Source: PVC group bacterium
GTDB lineage: Bacteria; Verrucomicrobiota; Kiritimatiellia; CAIKKV01
Reading direction: 5' to 3'
Assembly: GCA_945898015.1 (NCBI GenBank)
Contig: CAMDGM010000022.1
Span: 1-55,864 of the forward strand
Length of the DNA stretch: 55,864 nucleotides
Part shown: positions 44,648 through 52,589 of the stretch, in pieces
Position numbering within the stretch: position 1 is the first letter of the stretch
Layout: every line of letters begins with the position of its first letter
Made by a program: the position numbers and the translations under genes
Notes under the pieces: model-generated
Database searches by the model: none
Seen by the model: only the letters and a program-made list of their open reading frames with translations
Told to the model about the DNA's origin: nothing

Positions 44648-45280
44648 TCACACCGTGTGCCGGGTGATCGTTTTTCCTTTCCACGTCAGGCTCTTACGTT
44701 TCTTCAGCTTCAAGATCAGGCGGGAGAGGGTTTCGGGAGTGGTCCCGATGGCGGCCGCGATATCTTTCTTAGAGAGAACGGACACGACCGATTTTCGGTC
44801 GCCGAATTGTTCCTTCAGGAACCAGAGCAGGCGGCCTTCGACATCATGGGCCTGCTGTTGGACGATTCGTTCGGCCAGATAACGCTGCTTGCGCATCAGC
44901 ATCGCGATGAAGTCGTTGCGGAAGGAAAGCGTGTTGAGCAGCAGGTGCACGTCGGCGCGGGGGAAGACGAAGACTTCGCTCGGCGCGAGGGCCACGGCGG
45001 TCACTGGATAGGTTTCGCGCTCGAACAGGACGACCTCGGCGAAAACCTCGCTGGGCTGGACAATCTTGATGACCACTTCCCCGCCGTCCGGCGAGGTTTT
45101 GTGCAGTTGGATGGCGCCCTGGCGCAGGAGATAGATGGCGCGGCCGGGTTCGCCCTCGCGGAACAGATAGCCCCGCTTTTTAAGATCCAGGCTGCTGCCG
45201 ATGGCGGCCAACGCCTTGAGCGTATCGCGCGAGAGGTCCTTGAAGAAATTACTTTCAGCGAGAAATTGATATCCCAGCAT
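44648..45280 (-). CDS. Crp/Fnr-family transcriptional regulator
   Basis: 210 residues from the ATG at 45280, behind AAAGGA. A cyclic-nucleotide-type beta-roll (about 10-125: FREGEPGRAIYLLRQGAIQL) is followed by the dimer helix and a C-terminal HTH (KKDIAAAIGTTPETLSRLI). The Fnr cysteine cluster is absent. The Arg and Ser/Thr that bind the cAMP phosphate in Crp are not evident, so the ligand is unknown. A GC-rich palindrome sits immediately upstream in the promoter region. Confidence 0.9.
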   Translation of the reverse strand: MLGYQFLAESNFFKDLSRDTLKALAAIGSSLDLKKRGYLFREGEPGRAIYLLRQGAIQLHKTSPDGGEVVIKIVQPSEVFAEVVLFERETYPVTAVALAPSEVFVFPRADVHLLLNTLSFRNDFIAMLMRKQRYLAERIVQQQAHDVEGRLLWFLKEQFGDRKSVVSVLSKKDIAAAIGTTPETLSRLILKLKKRKSLTWKGKTITRHTV

Positions 45281-45300
45281 AAGTTCAATCCTTTCCGGTA

Positions 45301-45373
45301 AGGTGGACACCGCCGTCCCGGCGGCGTCTGTCTGCAAGGGAGGATACCGTGCCGGGGACGGCCCGGTCCACCT
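45301..45373. repeat. Long imperfect palindrome upstream of the Crp-family gene
   Basis: Outer arms AGGTGGAC (45301-45308) and GTCCACCT (45366-45373) pair perfectly. Inside them, GCCGTCCC near 45313 can pair with GGGACGGC near 45354, or each can form its own hairpin (CGCCG-TCC-CGGCG; CCGT/ACGG). It lies between the Crp-family start and the recQ 3' end. It resembles a REP-type element; no T-tract is present. Confidence 0.6.
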
Positions 45374-45409
45374 CGGAAATAGAGTCGTCAGGCATAGGGC
45401 GGCGTGCGC

Positions 45410-47608
45410 TCAGGTTGGGAAACGATCCAGCAGTTTCAGAATCGTATTACCGTAAGCTTCCAGTTTGGCGGGCCCGACGCCATGGACCTTCTCCATCGCC
45501 GCGAGGGAATCGGGCCGGCTCAGGACGATGGCCTTCAGTGTGCGATTGCTGAAGATGGTGAACCCGGGCACCTCGTTCAGCGCGGCCTCCTCACGCCGCC
45601 AATTCTTCAGTTCGTCATAAATACGGTCTTCCTGGGCGGACAGAGCCCGATCCTCGCTCGCCGGGACGGCGCGGCGCGGCTTGGGTTCCTTTCGGCCCGC
45701 CGTTCTGCGGACAGGCTCGGGGGCGCGGGCGGGTGCCGCATGGACGGTCCGCGTCGGCCATGACAGGGCGATGGTCTCCCGCCTCCACGCCACCTCGCGG
45801 CCGTAGGGCGTCAGGGAGGCAGGGTGATCGGGGGCCGCGCCGAGCGTGAGGGCCTCTGCCTTGACGAGCGCATCGAATAACGATTGAAGGTAGGCTTTGG
45901 GTTCCTCGCGGAGAATGCCGTAGGCCGGGGTTTGGGCCAGACCGTGCTTGGTAATGGCGGGATCGGGTGAGGCGGTGGCAAAGGCCAGGAGCGTGGTGCG
46001 GCCGAACCGGCCATTGAGCCGTCCCACGCAACTCATGAACTTCTGCAGGATCAGCCACTCGGTTTCGGTCGGGGGGCGAGGGGGCACGGTGTTGGAAAAC
46101 CCGCAGACATCGCAATGCCCGCAGGTGCTGGTCCTGGGGGCGATCTCGCCGAAGTAATCCATGATAAAGCGGTGGCGGCATTGATGGGCGTGCACGTAGC
46201 CGACCATGATGTCCAGTTTCTTCTGGTCGCGGAGGCGCTTTTCCTCGATGGCCGGCAACAACGCCCTCAGGCGCGCCGGGTCGCCGTCCTTGACCAAGGA
46301 GGTGGTGTAGCAGCGGTTACCCGGCTCGACGGTGCGCTCGATCAGGCCGGCACGATCGAACAATCCCATGCACGTGTGGACGGTAACCTTGTTGTCCGTG
46401 GCTATGACCTGTTCACCCCATTCCTCGAGGGAACAGGTTTGCGACTGTTGCGTCAGGATGGCGCGCACTTCCTCCCAGAGGGAGAGGACTAGTTTCGGAT
46501 CCGGATTCGAGCCGTCGAGAAAGAACTGCTGGGTGCTCACATCGGCATAGTTGTAGAGGAGTTCACAATGCGAGAGGGCGCCATCGCGGCCGGCGCGGCC
46601 GACTTCCTGGTAGTACGCCTCGATGCTGCCCGGGATGTCCCAGTGAATGACAAAGCGGAGATCGGAGCGGTCCACACCCATGCCGAAGGCGTTAGTGGCC
46701 ACCACGACGGGGACCTCGCCCTTCATGAATCGATCCTGAGCGAGGGTGCGCTGGTTATCCGGCAGGCCTGCGTGATAGACCATGTGCTTGATCTTGAGTT
46801 CGCCCAGCAGCTTGCCCACCCGTTCGACCTGCTTGCGGGTGCTGCAGTAGATGATGCCGGTGGGGAAGCTGGAAAGAATCCGGCGGATCCGCTCCAGCTT
46901 CGCGGCGTGCGAGCGGCAGGGTTCCACGACGAGGCGCAGGTTTTCGCGCTTGAAACCGCAGACGAAGACGCGGGGCACCGGGCGATTGCCCTGGCCAAGG
47001 CCGAGTTGCTTGACAATATCATCCCGGACCGCCGGCGTGGCGGTGGCGGTCAGCGCCATGATGCGGGCGTGGGGGAGCGCCTGGATCATGCTGCCCAGGC
47101 GGAGATAATCGGGGCGGAAGTCATGGCCCCACTGGCTGATGCAGTGCGATTCGTCAATGGCCACGAGGGACACCTTCAGCTCGCCGAGCAGCGCCTGGAA
47201 GCGCGCGTTACGGAACCGTTCCGGAGCGACATATACGATGCGGGTCGTGCCGCGCCGCAGGGCGTCGATGCGGGCGGCGGTTTCCTCCATAGAAATCGAT
47301 GAATTCAGGCAGGTGGCGGGAATGCCGCGTTCCGTCATGCTGTCCACCTGGTCCTTCATCAGGGAGATCAAGGGGGAGATCACCAGCGTAATGCCGTCGA
47401 GTGCGAGGGCCGGTAATTGATAGCAGAGCGACTTGCCCGAACCGGTCGGCATGACCACCACGGCATCGCCGCCGTTCAGGATGGTCTCGATCGGCTCGCG
47501 CTGTCCCGGATTGAAACGGGAAAACCCGAAATGGCGCGACAGCAAGGCTTCCAGCGGCACGGCGGCCGCGGGGCCGCGGACAGGAATAGCTGGAGTCGAT
47601 TCAGGCAT
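45410..47608 (-). CDS. recQ: ATP-dependent DNA helicase RecQ
   Basis: 732 residues from the ATG at 47608. The helicase core has Walker A MPTGSGKSLCYQ, the DESHCISQWGHDFRPDYLRL motif and HWDIPGSIEAYYQEVGRAGR. The RQC zinc site is CRHRFIMDYFGE with CGHCDVCG. A long linker precedes a C-terminal HRDC domain (ALNEVPGFTIFSNRTLKAIV). It is longer than E. coli RecQ because of the linker. It unwinds DNA in recombination and fork repair. The start is 8 bases after the glycosidase-like gene stop, so the genes may be cotranscribed, without functional sense. Confidence 0.95.
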   Translation of the reverse strand: MPESTPAIPVRGPAAAVPLEALLSRHFGFSRFNPGQREPIETILNGGDAVVVMPTGSGKSLCYQLPALALDGITLVISPLISLMKDQVDSMTERGIPATCLNSSISMEETAARIDALRRGTTRIVYVAPERFRNARFQALLGELKVSLVAIDESHCISQWGHDFRPDYLRLGSMIQALPHARIMALTATATPAVRDDIVKQLGLGQGNRPVPRVFVCGFKRENLRLVVEPCRSHAAKLERIRRILSSFPTGIIYCSTRKQVERVGKLLGELKIKHMVYHAGLPDNQRTLAQDRFMKGEVPVVVATNAFGMGVDRSDLRFVIHWDIPGSIEAYYQEVGRAGRDGALSHCELLYNYADVSTQQFFLDGSNPDPKLVLSLWEEVRAILTQQSQTCSLEEWGEQVIATDNKVTVHTCMGLFDRAGLIERTVEPGNRCYTTSLVKDGDPARLRALLPAIEEKRLRDQKKLDIMVGYVHAHQCRHRFIMDYFGEIAPRTSTCGHCDVCGFSNTVPPRPPTETEWLILQKFMSCVGRLNGRFGRTTLLAFATASPDPAITKHGLAQTPAYGILREEPKAYLQSLFDALVKAEALTLGAAPDHPASLTPYGREVAWRRETIALSWPTRTVHAAPARAPEPVRRTAGRKEPKPRRAVPASEDRALSAQEDRIYDELKNWRREEAALNEVPGFTIFSNRTLKAIVLSRPDSLAAMEKVHGVGPAKLEAYGNTILKLLDRFPT

Positions 47609-47616
47609 GGGGTCTG

Positions 47617-48792
47617 CTACCACTCCTTCACGGTCTGTTCCGGGGCGATGGCATAGCCGATGCCGGTCTCGCCGAACATATTGCCGGTAAACCAGCAACG
47701 CCATTCGCCTTTGCAGGTGATGATCGTCGGGTAGGATCGTTGGCGATCATCGAAGTTACCCGCCGCTCCCACGCCCAGCTCCCCATCGGGGCCAAACCGT
47801 TTGCTCCACTGCCAGGTGAGTCCGTCGCGGCTTACGAGCCGATGGACGCGGTAGGCTGTTCCGAAGGTGTTGACCCACATGACATAGCCGTCCGGCTGTT
47901 TGATAACGCAAGGCTTGGAGCAGATATACTCATAGGGCTCCACCCCGAATCCCCGCGGGGCGACGACCAAATGATCAACCGGCTTCTCCCAGTGAATCCC
48001 GTCCGTTGATTCCGCGTAGGCGATGCCGATTTCCGGAATCATGTCGCCGTGTCCGGTTGAAACGCCCTCGGGCTTCCTGGCGTACTTCCCGATGGCCGTG
48101 TAGTACATGCGGAATTTGTCATGATCCCGCAGGATCCAGACGCTGCCGGTCCCCTCGGAATCATAGCTTCGATCCAGGGCAATCACGGGATTCGTGCCGG
48201 TGTACTGCCAGGTTTGCCCGCCGTCCTCCGATGCCGCAACTCCCGTGGTATTTGGAAGTTTCCCGTCCGCCTGCTTGCCCCAGGCGCAAAAGTAGAGGAG
48301 CCAGCGCGACTCCGTCACCGGTAAGACAAAGGGGAAGGAGGGTCCGAAGTGGTTGTAGGTCGTTTCGGGCTGTGGGCCCAGCAGGATGCCGCCGACGGGG
48401 CGCCAGTGAGTGGGGTCCTGGATGGGGGCTGCTGCCTGGAGGAGGTAGTGCCGGTTATTCGTATCGCTCCCCCAATAGAACATCCGGTACTCGCCGCCGA
48501 CTTCGATGACATGGGGGGCGCCGGCCCGCATCGCATCAAACGGAGGGTGGAGTGCTCCCGGTATAATCACCGGCTTCTTCTGAGGTATTTTCCAAGGTAT
48601 CATGTGTTGTTCCCCATTCTGACTGACATCGGGCTGTTTCTCCAGTTTTATGATCGGCTGTTCAGGGCTTGAAGGGCCGGCCCCGGCTTCATGGCAAGAC
48701 AGCGGATCGGAGTTTGTGGCGTTTGAGATTCCGCCTTCCGCCCGTGCCGTGAGAGCCCAAGCCACAATTAACGGTGTAAGGAAGCGATTCAC
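47617..48792 (-). CDS. Secreted GH43/GH32-like five-bladed propeller protein
   Basis: 391 residues from a GTG at 48792. A signal peptide (NRFLTPLIVAWALTARAEG) leads to a propeller with repeated blades: HVIEVGGEYRMFYWGSDTNN, GVAASEDGGQTWQYTGTNPV, GSVWILRDHDKFRMYYTAIG and GIAYAESTDGIHWEKPVDHL. Such repeats occur in GH43, GH32, GH68 and GH130 proteins. The catalytic acids could not be assigned with certainty, so the activity and sugar are unknown. It would act outside the cytoplasm, perhaps exported through the type II system. Confidence 0.75.
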   Translation of the reverse strand: MNRFLTPLIVAWALTARAEGGISNATNSDPLSCHEAGAGPSSPEQPIIKLEKQPDVSQNGEQHMIPWKIPQKKPVIIPGALHPPFDAMRAGAPHVIEVGGEYRMFYWGSDTNNRHYLLQAAAPIQDPTHWRPVGGILLGPQPETTYNHFGPSFPFVLPVTESRWLLYFCAWGKQADGKLPNTTGVAASEDGGQTWQYTGTNPVIALDRSYDSEGTGSVWILRDHDKFRMYYTAIGKYARKPEGVSTGHGDMIPEIGIAYAESTDGIHWEKPVDHLVVAPRGFGVEPYEYICSKPCVIKQPDGYVMWVNTFGTAYRVHRLVSRDGLTWQWSKRFGPDGELGVGAAGNFDDRQRSYPTIITCKGEWRCWFTGNMFGETGIGYAIAPEQTVKEW

Positions 48793-48867
48793 GTGATGTC
48801 TTTCTCTTGCAGGATGATATGTCGGCTCGTTTTCGCTCTCAGGCCTTTACGATATCCGGACATTATT

Positions 48868-49656
48868 TCAGTAGGACATGTCGGCGCCGGGCCACTGCAA
48901 GTTCACGAGGTATAGAATAGACGTAACAGCGGCATTGGAGAAGAAAGGTTTCGGATTTGCAGCCACCCCGTTTGTCATGAATTGGTAATGGACATGAGCG
49001 CCATTGCTCGGTGCGCACAGATAGCCGATGATCTCGCCTTGTGCGACAGTCTGGCTTCCCGTCACAACGATATTTGCCAGTTGATTTGATCCATCCAGCA
49101 TGGAACTGCTCATCGGTTCAAAACTGTATCCTGAAAGCTTCTCAGTGTTGTGCAAGAGGCCTACGTCCACAACCCAGTTGGCGCCGTCCTGGAAAAGTAG
49201 AATCGAGGTGACCGTACCGGACGCGGCGCTTACAAAGGGCTTCAGGTTCACGGAGGGGGAGAAATCAATGCCGTTATGTATGCATCCCCAAGGGCAGCTG
49301 GCTGTTTCGCTGTACGCTTGAGTGATGGGTCCCATGTCCGAGAGCCCCTCGAAGGGAAGTGTCAGGAATGCCTGAAGACTGACGACGCGATAGAACATCG
49401 GCACCTTTACCGTCGTTGTCGCGGCTGTGGTGGTGAAAGACGACAGTTGATCCCACGTCCGGCTCCATTCCGACGTCAGACTGCTTGCCCATTCGATGCC
49501 GCACTTGGTGCCCGGCGTTGCCGAGAAGGTTAGTTGGCCACTGCTTTCAAAGGCCGTGATTGTAATGCCGGTCTGCCCCTCAGCCGGTTCCAACGCACAT
49601 CCCAGCCACCATCCTGCCGACATTACCGAGAGCATCAGCTTTATTCGCCTATTCAT
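48868..49656 (-). CDS. Secreted M23-like (LytM) metallopeptidase
   Basis: 262 residues with AAAGGGA before the ATG and a signal peptide of about 27 residues. A small beta domain ends VPMFYRVV, a segment common in secreted proteins of Verrucomicrobiota-like bacteria. The M23 domain has HNGIDFS and the late HVHYQF, giving the zinc-ligand His and Asp. It probably cleaves peptidoglycan cross-links or an extracellular protein. It lies just outside the integron array and is not flanked by attC sites on its 3' side. Confidence 0.8.
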   Translation of the reverse strand: MNRRIKLMLSVMSAGWWLGCALEPAEGQTGITITAFESSGQLTFSATPGTKCGIEWASSLTSEWSRTWDQLSSFTTTAATTTVKVPMFYRVVSLQAFLTLPFEGLSDMGPITQAYSETASCPWGCIHNGIDFSPSVNLKPFVSAASGTVTSILLFQDGANWVVDVGLLHNTEKLSGYSFEPMSSSMLDGSNQLANIVVTGSQTVAQGEIIGYLCAPSNGAHVHYQFMTNGVAANPKPFFSNAAVTSILYLVNLQWPGADMSY

Positions 49657-49725
49657 TCTGCTATTCCCTTTTGTTTTGATTTCTCACGATACCCGAGGTC
49701 GGTGATTCTCTCTCTGGAAGTCATG

Positions 49726-49786
49726 GCTTAACGCCCGCTTCACTTTCGGCGAGGAACGAGCCGTAAAGTGCGAGGTGGGGGTGGGG
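49726..49786 (-). other. attC-like site A1 (terminal, one end degenerate)
   Basis: The GCTTAAC end (GTTAAGC on the minus strand) matches the recombining core. The stem CGCTTCACTTTCGGC pairs with GCCGTAAAGTGCG. The other end reads GGTGGGGT instead of GTTGGG, so the inverse core is damaged. It follows the mazF stop directly and closes the array. Confidence 0.6.
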
Positions 49787-50110
49787 TCATTTTTGAAACA
49801 TTTCGGCTAGAACGGCCAACATCTGATCGGCGACAGCTGGGGATAGCGCGCCAAGTCGCTTAACCAATCTGAGCTTGTCAACGGTTCGGATTTGATCCAG
49901 CACAACCTGCCCATTTACCTTTTGAAATGTGCAATTCACTCGCGAGGGATAATCACGTCCCCGGCTCGTCATGGGGGCAACGATCACGGTGCCGATGTGA
50001 TGGTTCATCTCATCGGGCGAGATGACGACACAAGGTCGTGTTTTCTTGATCTCATGCCTCAAGGTTGGGTCAAGGGAGACCAGGAAGACATCAAAACGGT
50101 TTACTTCCAT
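49787..50110 (-). CDS. mazF: MazF/PemK-type toxin (cassette gene)
   Basis: 107 residues from the ATG at 50110, overlapping the antitoxin gene by 10 bases. FDVFLVSLDPTLRHEIKKTR followed by PCVVISPDEMN and VIVAPMTSRGR is the MazF/PemK fold, with the conserved Arg and Thr/Ser positions of the RNase site. RVNCTFQKVNGQVVLDQIR supports it. It would cleave mRNA unless bound by the upstream antitoxin. It is the last cassette gene before attC A1. Confidence 0.93.
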   Translation of the reverse strand: MEVNRFDVFLVSLDPTLRHEIKKTRPCVVISPDEMNHHIGTVIVAPMTSRGRDYPSRVNCTFQKVNGQVVLDQIRTVDKLRLVKRLGALSPAVADQMLAVLAEMFQK

Positions 50111-50355
50111 TGCCACTCCGTACCCTCCCACTGGGTGGCTGTATTTTGCGAATCCAGCAATTTGTCGTCACCGAGATGAGACATCCGTGCGAAGGCCTTG
50201 TCCCAACCGGCGCGGGGATGGCGGGGCGAATGGATCAGAATCATGTTATCCCGCACATCAATCTCGACTTGTTCAGACAAGCCGCATTGCTCAATAAACG
50301 GTTTGGGGATCCTTACCCCCCGGGAGTTTCCAATCGGTATCAAGGTTGCTTTCAT
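50101..50355 (-). CDS. mazE: MazE/AbrB-type antitoxin (cassette gene)
   Basis: 84 residues. The swapped-hairpin DNA-binding domain is clear: ATLIPIGNSRGVRIPKPFIE. The acidic, flexible C-terminus (from about 50) would wrap the toxin. The gene is upstream of and overlaps mazF, the normal order. An 8-bp inverted repeat just before the ATG is a candidate autoregulatory operator. In the family the antitoxin and the complex repress the operon. Confidence 0.93.
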   Translation of the reverse strand: MKATLIPIGNSRGVRIPKPFIEQCGLSEQVEIDVRDNMILIHSPRHPRAGWDKAFARMSHLGDDKLLDSQNTATQWEGTEWQWK

Positions 50356-50361
50356 GCGATC

Positions 50362-50386
50362 AATGTAATCACTATGTTATTACATT
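50362..50386 (-). promoter_or_regulatory. Operator-like inverted repeat upstream of mazEF
   Basis: AATGTAAT and ATTACATT are perfect 8-bp arms with a 9-base spacer, ending 7 bases before the mazE ATG. A weak minus-strand promoter (TTGATA, 17 bases, TTACAT) overlaps it. This is the position expected for MazE/MazEF autorepression. Confidence 0.5.
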
Positions 50387-50403
50387 ATCAATCATTTTCT
50401 TAT

Positions 50404-50477
50404 TCCCAACGTTCTGACTCACCGATTTGGCAAGCCGCGCAGCGGGTTGACAAATACGGTGGGGTCAGTTGTTGGGG
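50404..50477 (-). other. attC site A2
   Basis: The ends are CCCAAC (50405) and TTGTTGGGG (50469-50477). The stem CTGAC-TCACCGATTTG pairs with CAAATACGGTG-GTCAG around the loop. The last four codons of the pseudopilin-like gene (Arg-Pro-Asn-Asn) are encoded within its inverse core. Confidence 0.88.
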
Positions 50478-50824
50478 CGCATCTCCCGTGGCCACTTTGA
50501 CCACTCCCAACCATACTCCTTAAGCAAGTCGCCGTGAATACTGCATGAGGGACGCTTGCCAACGGGGGGAATGTCATACTTCCCCCCCGTCGGACACCTT
50601 GGGAAACTCTTCATGTACTGCGAAATCTCTGGAATATCGACTGCGTCACCAAGAGCTTTGCGGGATGCAATGACCCAGGACTCTATACCTGACGCAATCT
50701 GGCAGAGATTATTTATGCATACCCTGCGTTGTGACTTCTGGCGTGCCTTTAGAAATGAGGGCGCTGCAATGACTGAAACAAGGATGACCAGAATCGCGGC
50801 AACAAGTATTCGTGGTCTTCTCAT
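50465..50824 (-). CDS. Pseudopilin-like membrane protein (cassette gene)
   Basis: 119 residues from the ATG at 50824; longer readings would translate attC A3. One N-terminal helix (RILVAAILVILVSVIAAPSF) is followed by LKARQKSQRRVC and INNLCQI. The C-terminal pattern FPRCPTGGKYDIPPVGKRP, then SCS, matches pseudopilin-like proteins of Verrucomicrobiota-like bacteria (FP-x-CP-x-GG-x-Y). The processing site G-FTLIE is missing: positions before the helix are MRRPR. It may be an anchored, non-processed relative. It ends inside attC A2. Confidence 0.7.
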   Translation of the reverse strand: MRRPRILVAAILVILVSVIAAPSFLKARQKSQRRVCINNLCQIASGIESWVIASRKALGDAVDIPEISQYMKSFPRCPTGGKYDIPPVGKRPSCSIHGDLLKEYGWEWSKWPREMRPNN

Positions 50825-50836
50825 TTTTTTCCCATT

Positions 50837-50906
50837 CCCCAACGCCCGCGTACTCCCTTGAGCAGCCCCCAGCGTGCTGCGAATAGGGAGCGACTCGATG
50901 TTGGGA
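50837..50906 (-). other. attC site A3
   Basis: The ends are CCCCAACGCCCG (from 50837) and GATGTTGGGA (to 50906). The stem CTCCCTTGAGCAGC pairs with GCTGCGAATAGGGAG, leaving a small unpaired loop. It lies 4 bases after the stop of the lipoprotein gene at 50911. Confidence 0.88.
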
Positions 50907-50910
50907 TCTC

Positions 50911-51414
50911 CTATTCGTTGACCGGTGGATATTCCTTGCTCAGATTCCGACGAAGCATGATGTTTTCTGCCCCCACCTTGCCGTGGAACTGTCGCTCGTT
51001 TTGAAGGCAAAGGTTCATCAGAACGGCGAAGAGACCGTCATCCTGCAAGTCGATCCTATATGAATACCACTTGTCCTTTGTCTGGCACAGGTAGATGGCA
51101 TCTTCAAACACAACGTTCCCTTGCCATTGGGTGCCGCCGCGCTCAACCAGAATAAGCTGATCATCAACACCGACGCTCAATCCTGACACCTTCTTTACGT
51201 TCATCCGGCCCTTCAGTTCCGCAATGCCGACTGCATTCGTGACTGTAAACGTCCGCTTCACTGATCCGGTTGCCGTGCTCAGCCAATAGGTCATGCTGAC
51301 CGCAGTCCAGTCCCTGTGCTGAAAATCTGGCTTATCCCTTGGCCCCAGAACCTGTAAGGGATTGCAGGAGGCGCAAGTCAGCAGGATCACGAATTGGATC
51401 ACCATTCTTTTCAT
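50911..51414 (-). CDS. Small lipoprotein of unknown function (cassette gene)
   Basis: 167 residues from the ATG at 51414; an upstream start would translate attC A4. The lipoprotein signal is MKRMVIQFVILLTCASC with Cys17. The mature part contains WTAVSMTYWLSTATGSVKRT and a DDGLFAVLMNLCLQ segment. No family was recognised. It is flanked by attC A4 upstream and A3 downstream, the structure of a single-gene cassette. Confidence 0.7.
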   Translation of the reverse strand: MKRMVIQFVILLTCASCNPLQVLGPRDKPDFQHRDWTAVSMTYWLSTATGSVKRTFTVTNAVGIAELKGRMNVKKVSGLSVGVDDQLILVERGGTQWQGNVVFEDAIYLCQTKDKWYSYRIDLQDDGLFAVLMNLCLQNERQFHGKVGAENIMLRRNLSKEYPPVNE

Positions 51415-51421
51415 TTCGCCA

Positions 51422-51481
51422 TCCCAACGTTCGCCAATCTTGCGCGGCGTACTCGCTGTCGCGAGCATTGGCTTGTTCGAT
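51422..51481 (-). other. attC site A4
   Basis: The ends are CCCAAC (51423) and TTGTTCGAT (to 51481). GCCAATCTTGCGCG pairs with CGCGAGCATTGGC. It starts 2 bases after the PIN gene stop. The GTTCGAT end departs from GTTRRRY at one base. Confidence 0.78.
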
Positions 51482-51483
51482 GG

Positions 51484-51888
51484 TCATCTCTCTTTTTTGT
51501 TTGATTCCCAAAAACTGCGAGGATTAAGAATTCGAGCACCCTTGTATTCTGTGATGACCAGCAAATCCTTATCGCCTGTGACTATAACTTCTGCGTTCCC
51601 AGGGTAAACCAACCCAAGAACCATCAGGTCATCGGGATCCCGGCAGACTCCCCTATCAACATGTTCAGGCTCGACGATTTCTGCGCTGTTACGGAGCATT
51701 CTTACATATTCAGCAGCGATGACGGGAGGAACCTTGAGCTTCGATCGCAGTTTACCTTCAATTTCCTTCAGGATTCCTTCACATAAGACAATACGATGAT
51801 GCTCAAGGCAAAGCTCCATGATCGCCTCGCACAAGCCGCGTGAAGCGGCGCCGGCGATGGCGACATTGGCATCAATAATGACTCTCAC
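51484..51888 (-). CDS. PIN-domain toxin (cassette gene)
   Basis: 134 residues from a GTG that overlaps the antitoxin stop as GTGA. PIN acidic residues are visible: Asp in RVIIDANVAI, Glu in CEGILKEIEGKL, and Asp in CRDPDDLMVLGL and TGDKDLLVI. This is the PIN_3/COG1569 type of putative RNase toxin. Paired with the upstream ribbon-helix-helix protein it forms a VapBC-like module. Confidence 0.9.
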   Translation of the reverse strand: MRVIIDANVAIAGAASRGLCEAIMELCLEHHRIVLCEGILKEIEGKLRSKLKVPPVIAAEYVRMLRNSAEIVEPEHVDRGVCRDPDDLMVLGLVYPGNAEVIVTGDKDLLVITEYKGARILNPRSFWESNKKER

Positions 51889-52100
51889 GACAGGGCCTTG
51901 AAGATGTCGTCATCCGTCAGAAGTCCTTGGGCTTCGGCAAAGGGAAGAATTCTTTTGCGAATGGATCGGAATTTTTCGACAGCGACATAGCGCCTGAGGG
52001 ACTCTCGCACAATGTCACTGACAGCCTTATGCTCTTCCCGACTGATTTCATCGAGATCGCTTTTCAGCAGCTCCGGTAAACGAATGGTAAGCGTTGTCAT
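51885..52100 (-). CDS. Ribbon-helix-helix antitoxin (cassette gene)
   Basis: 71 residues from the ATG at 52100 behind AGAAGGA. TTLTIRLPELLKSDLDEISR followed by KAVSDIVRESLRRYV is the ribbon-helix-helix DNA-binding fold. The C-terminal tail would bind the PIN toxin. It is preceded by its own promoter, as is common for toxin-antitoxin cassettes, which must be expressed wherever they land. Confidence 0.88.
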   Translation of the reverse strand: MTTLTIRLPELLKSDLDEISREEHKAVSDIVRESLRRYVAVEKFRSIRKRILPFAEAQGLLTDDDIFKALS

Positions 52101-52122
52101 GATTTTTATCCTTCTGTAAGAC

Positions 52123-52151
52123 AATGTAGTGCAACACCCTTTGTTTGTCAA
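52123..52151 (-). promoter_or_regulatory. Cassette-borne promoter of the RHH/PIN pair
   Basis: On the minus strand, TTGACA (52151-52146), a 17-base spacer and TACATT (52128-52123). It lies right after attC A5 and about 23 bases before the antitoxin ATG. Confidence 0.68.
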
Positions 52152-52159
52152 TTATGATT

Positions 52160-52233
52160 GATCGGGCGTTCACACTGACGGTTTCGGCGACCCGTCAGCG
52201 GGTTGACGAATACCGTCCGAGGTGCTGTTCGAT
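52160..52233 (-). other. attC-like site A5 (one end degenerate)
   Basis: CTGTTCGAT (to 52233) resembles the end of A4. The stem ACGGTTTCG pairs with CGAATACCGT, and an inner GACCCGTCAGCGGGT hairpin is present. The low-coordinate end reads ATCGGGCGTTCAC, lacking the AAC core, so this site may be inactive. It follows the lipoprotein stop at 52239. Confidence 0.65.
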
Positions 52234-52238
52234 GTCTG

Positions 52239-52577
52239 TTACCATTCGACAAGTGCAATGATTTTTCCCGCTTCGTCACAATACGCCGCGTAGTCGCGCC
52301 ATTGCAGGCGTGCCGTACCGAACTGGAACTGATTGCCGACGGGAATCTCCACGACTGGCACCTTGAATGCCTCGGAGTAGAAATGCGTCTTCCTCTTCCA
52401 GAGATGATTGAAGTAGTGGTAGCCATCGGCCGTTCCCATGTATCGGAACGGCGCGATGGGGTACGCATCGCCACGGTACAGCATCGCACCCATCTGGGTC
52501 GCGCTTCGCGTTGGGTATGTCGCGCAACCCGCCGCGAGTGCGAGTGCAAGCAGGACTATGCCCCATCCCTTCTTCAT
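52239..52577 (-). CDS. Small lipoprotein of unknown function (cassette gene)
   Basis: 112 residues from the ATG at 52577; the longer reading from 52667 translates attC A6. The signal MKKGWGIVLLALALAAGC has Cys18. Mature residues include GDAYPIAPFRYMGTADGYHY and VPVVEIPVGNQFQFG. The pattern recalls the YceK/YidQ-like short lipoproteins in size and aromatic motif, but this is uncertain. It is flanked by attC sites A6 and A5. Confidence 0.7.
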   Translation of the reverse strand: MKKGWGIVLLALALAAGCATYPTRSATQMGAMLYRGDAYPIAPFRYMGTADGYHYFNHLWKRKTHFYSEAFKVPVVEIPVGNQFQFGTARLQWRDYAAYCDEAGKIIALVEW

Positions 52578-52589
52578 TCTTCCGTCCTC

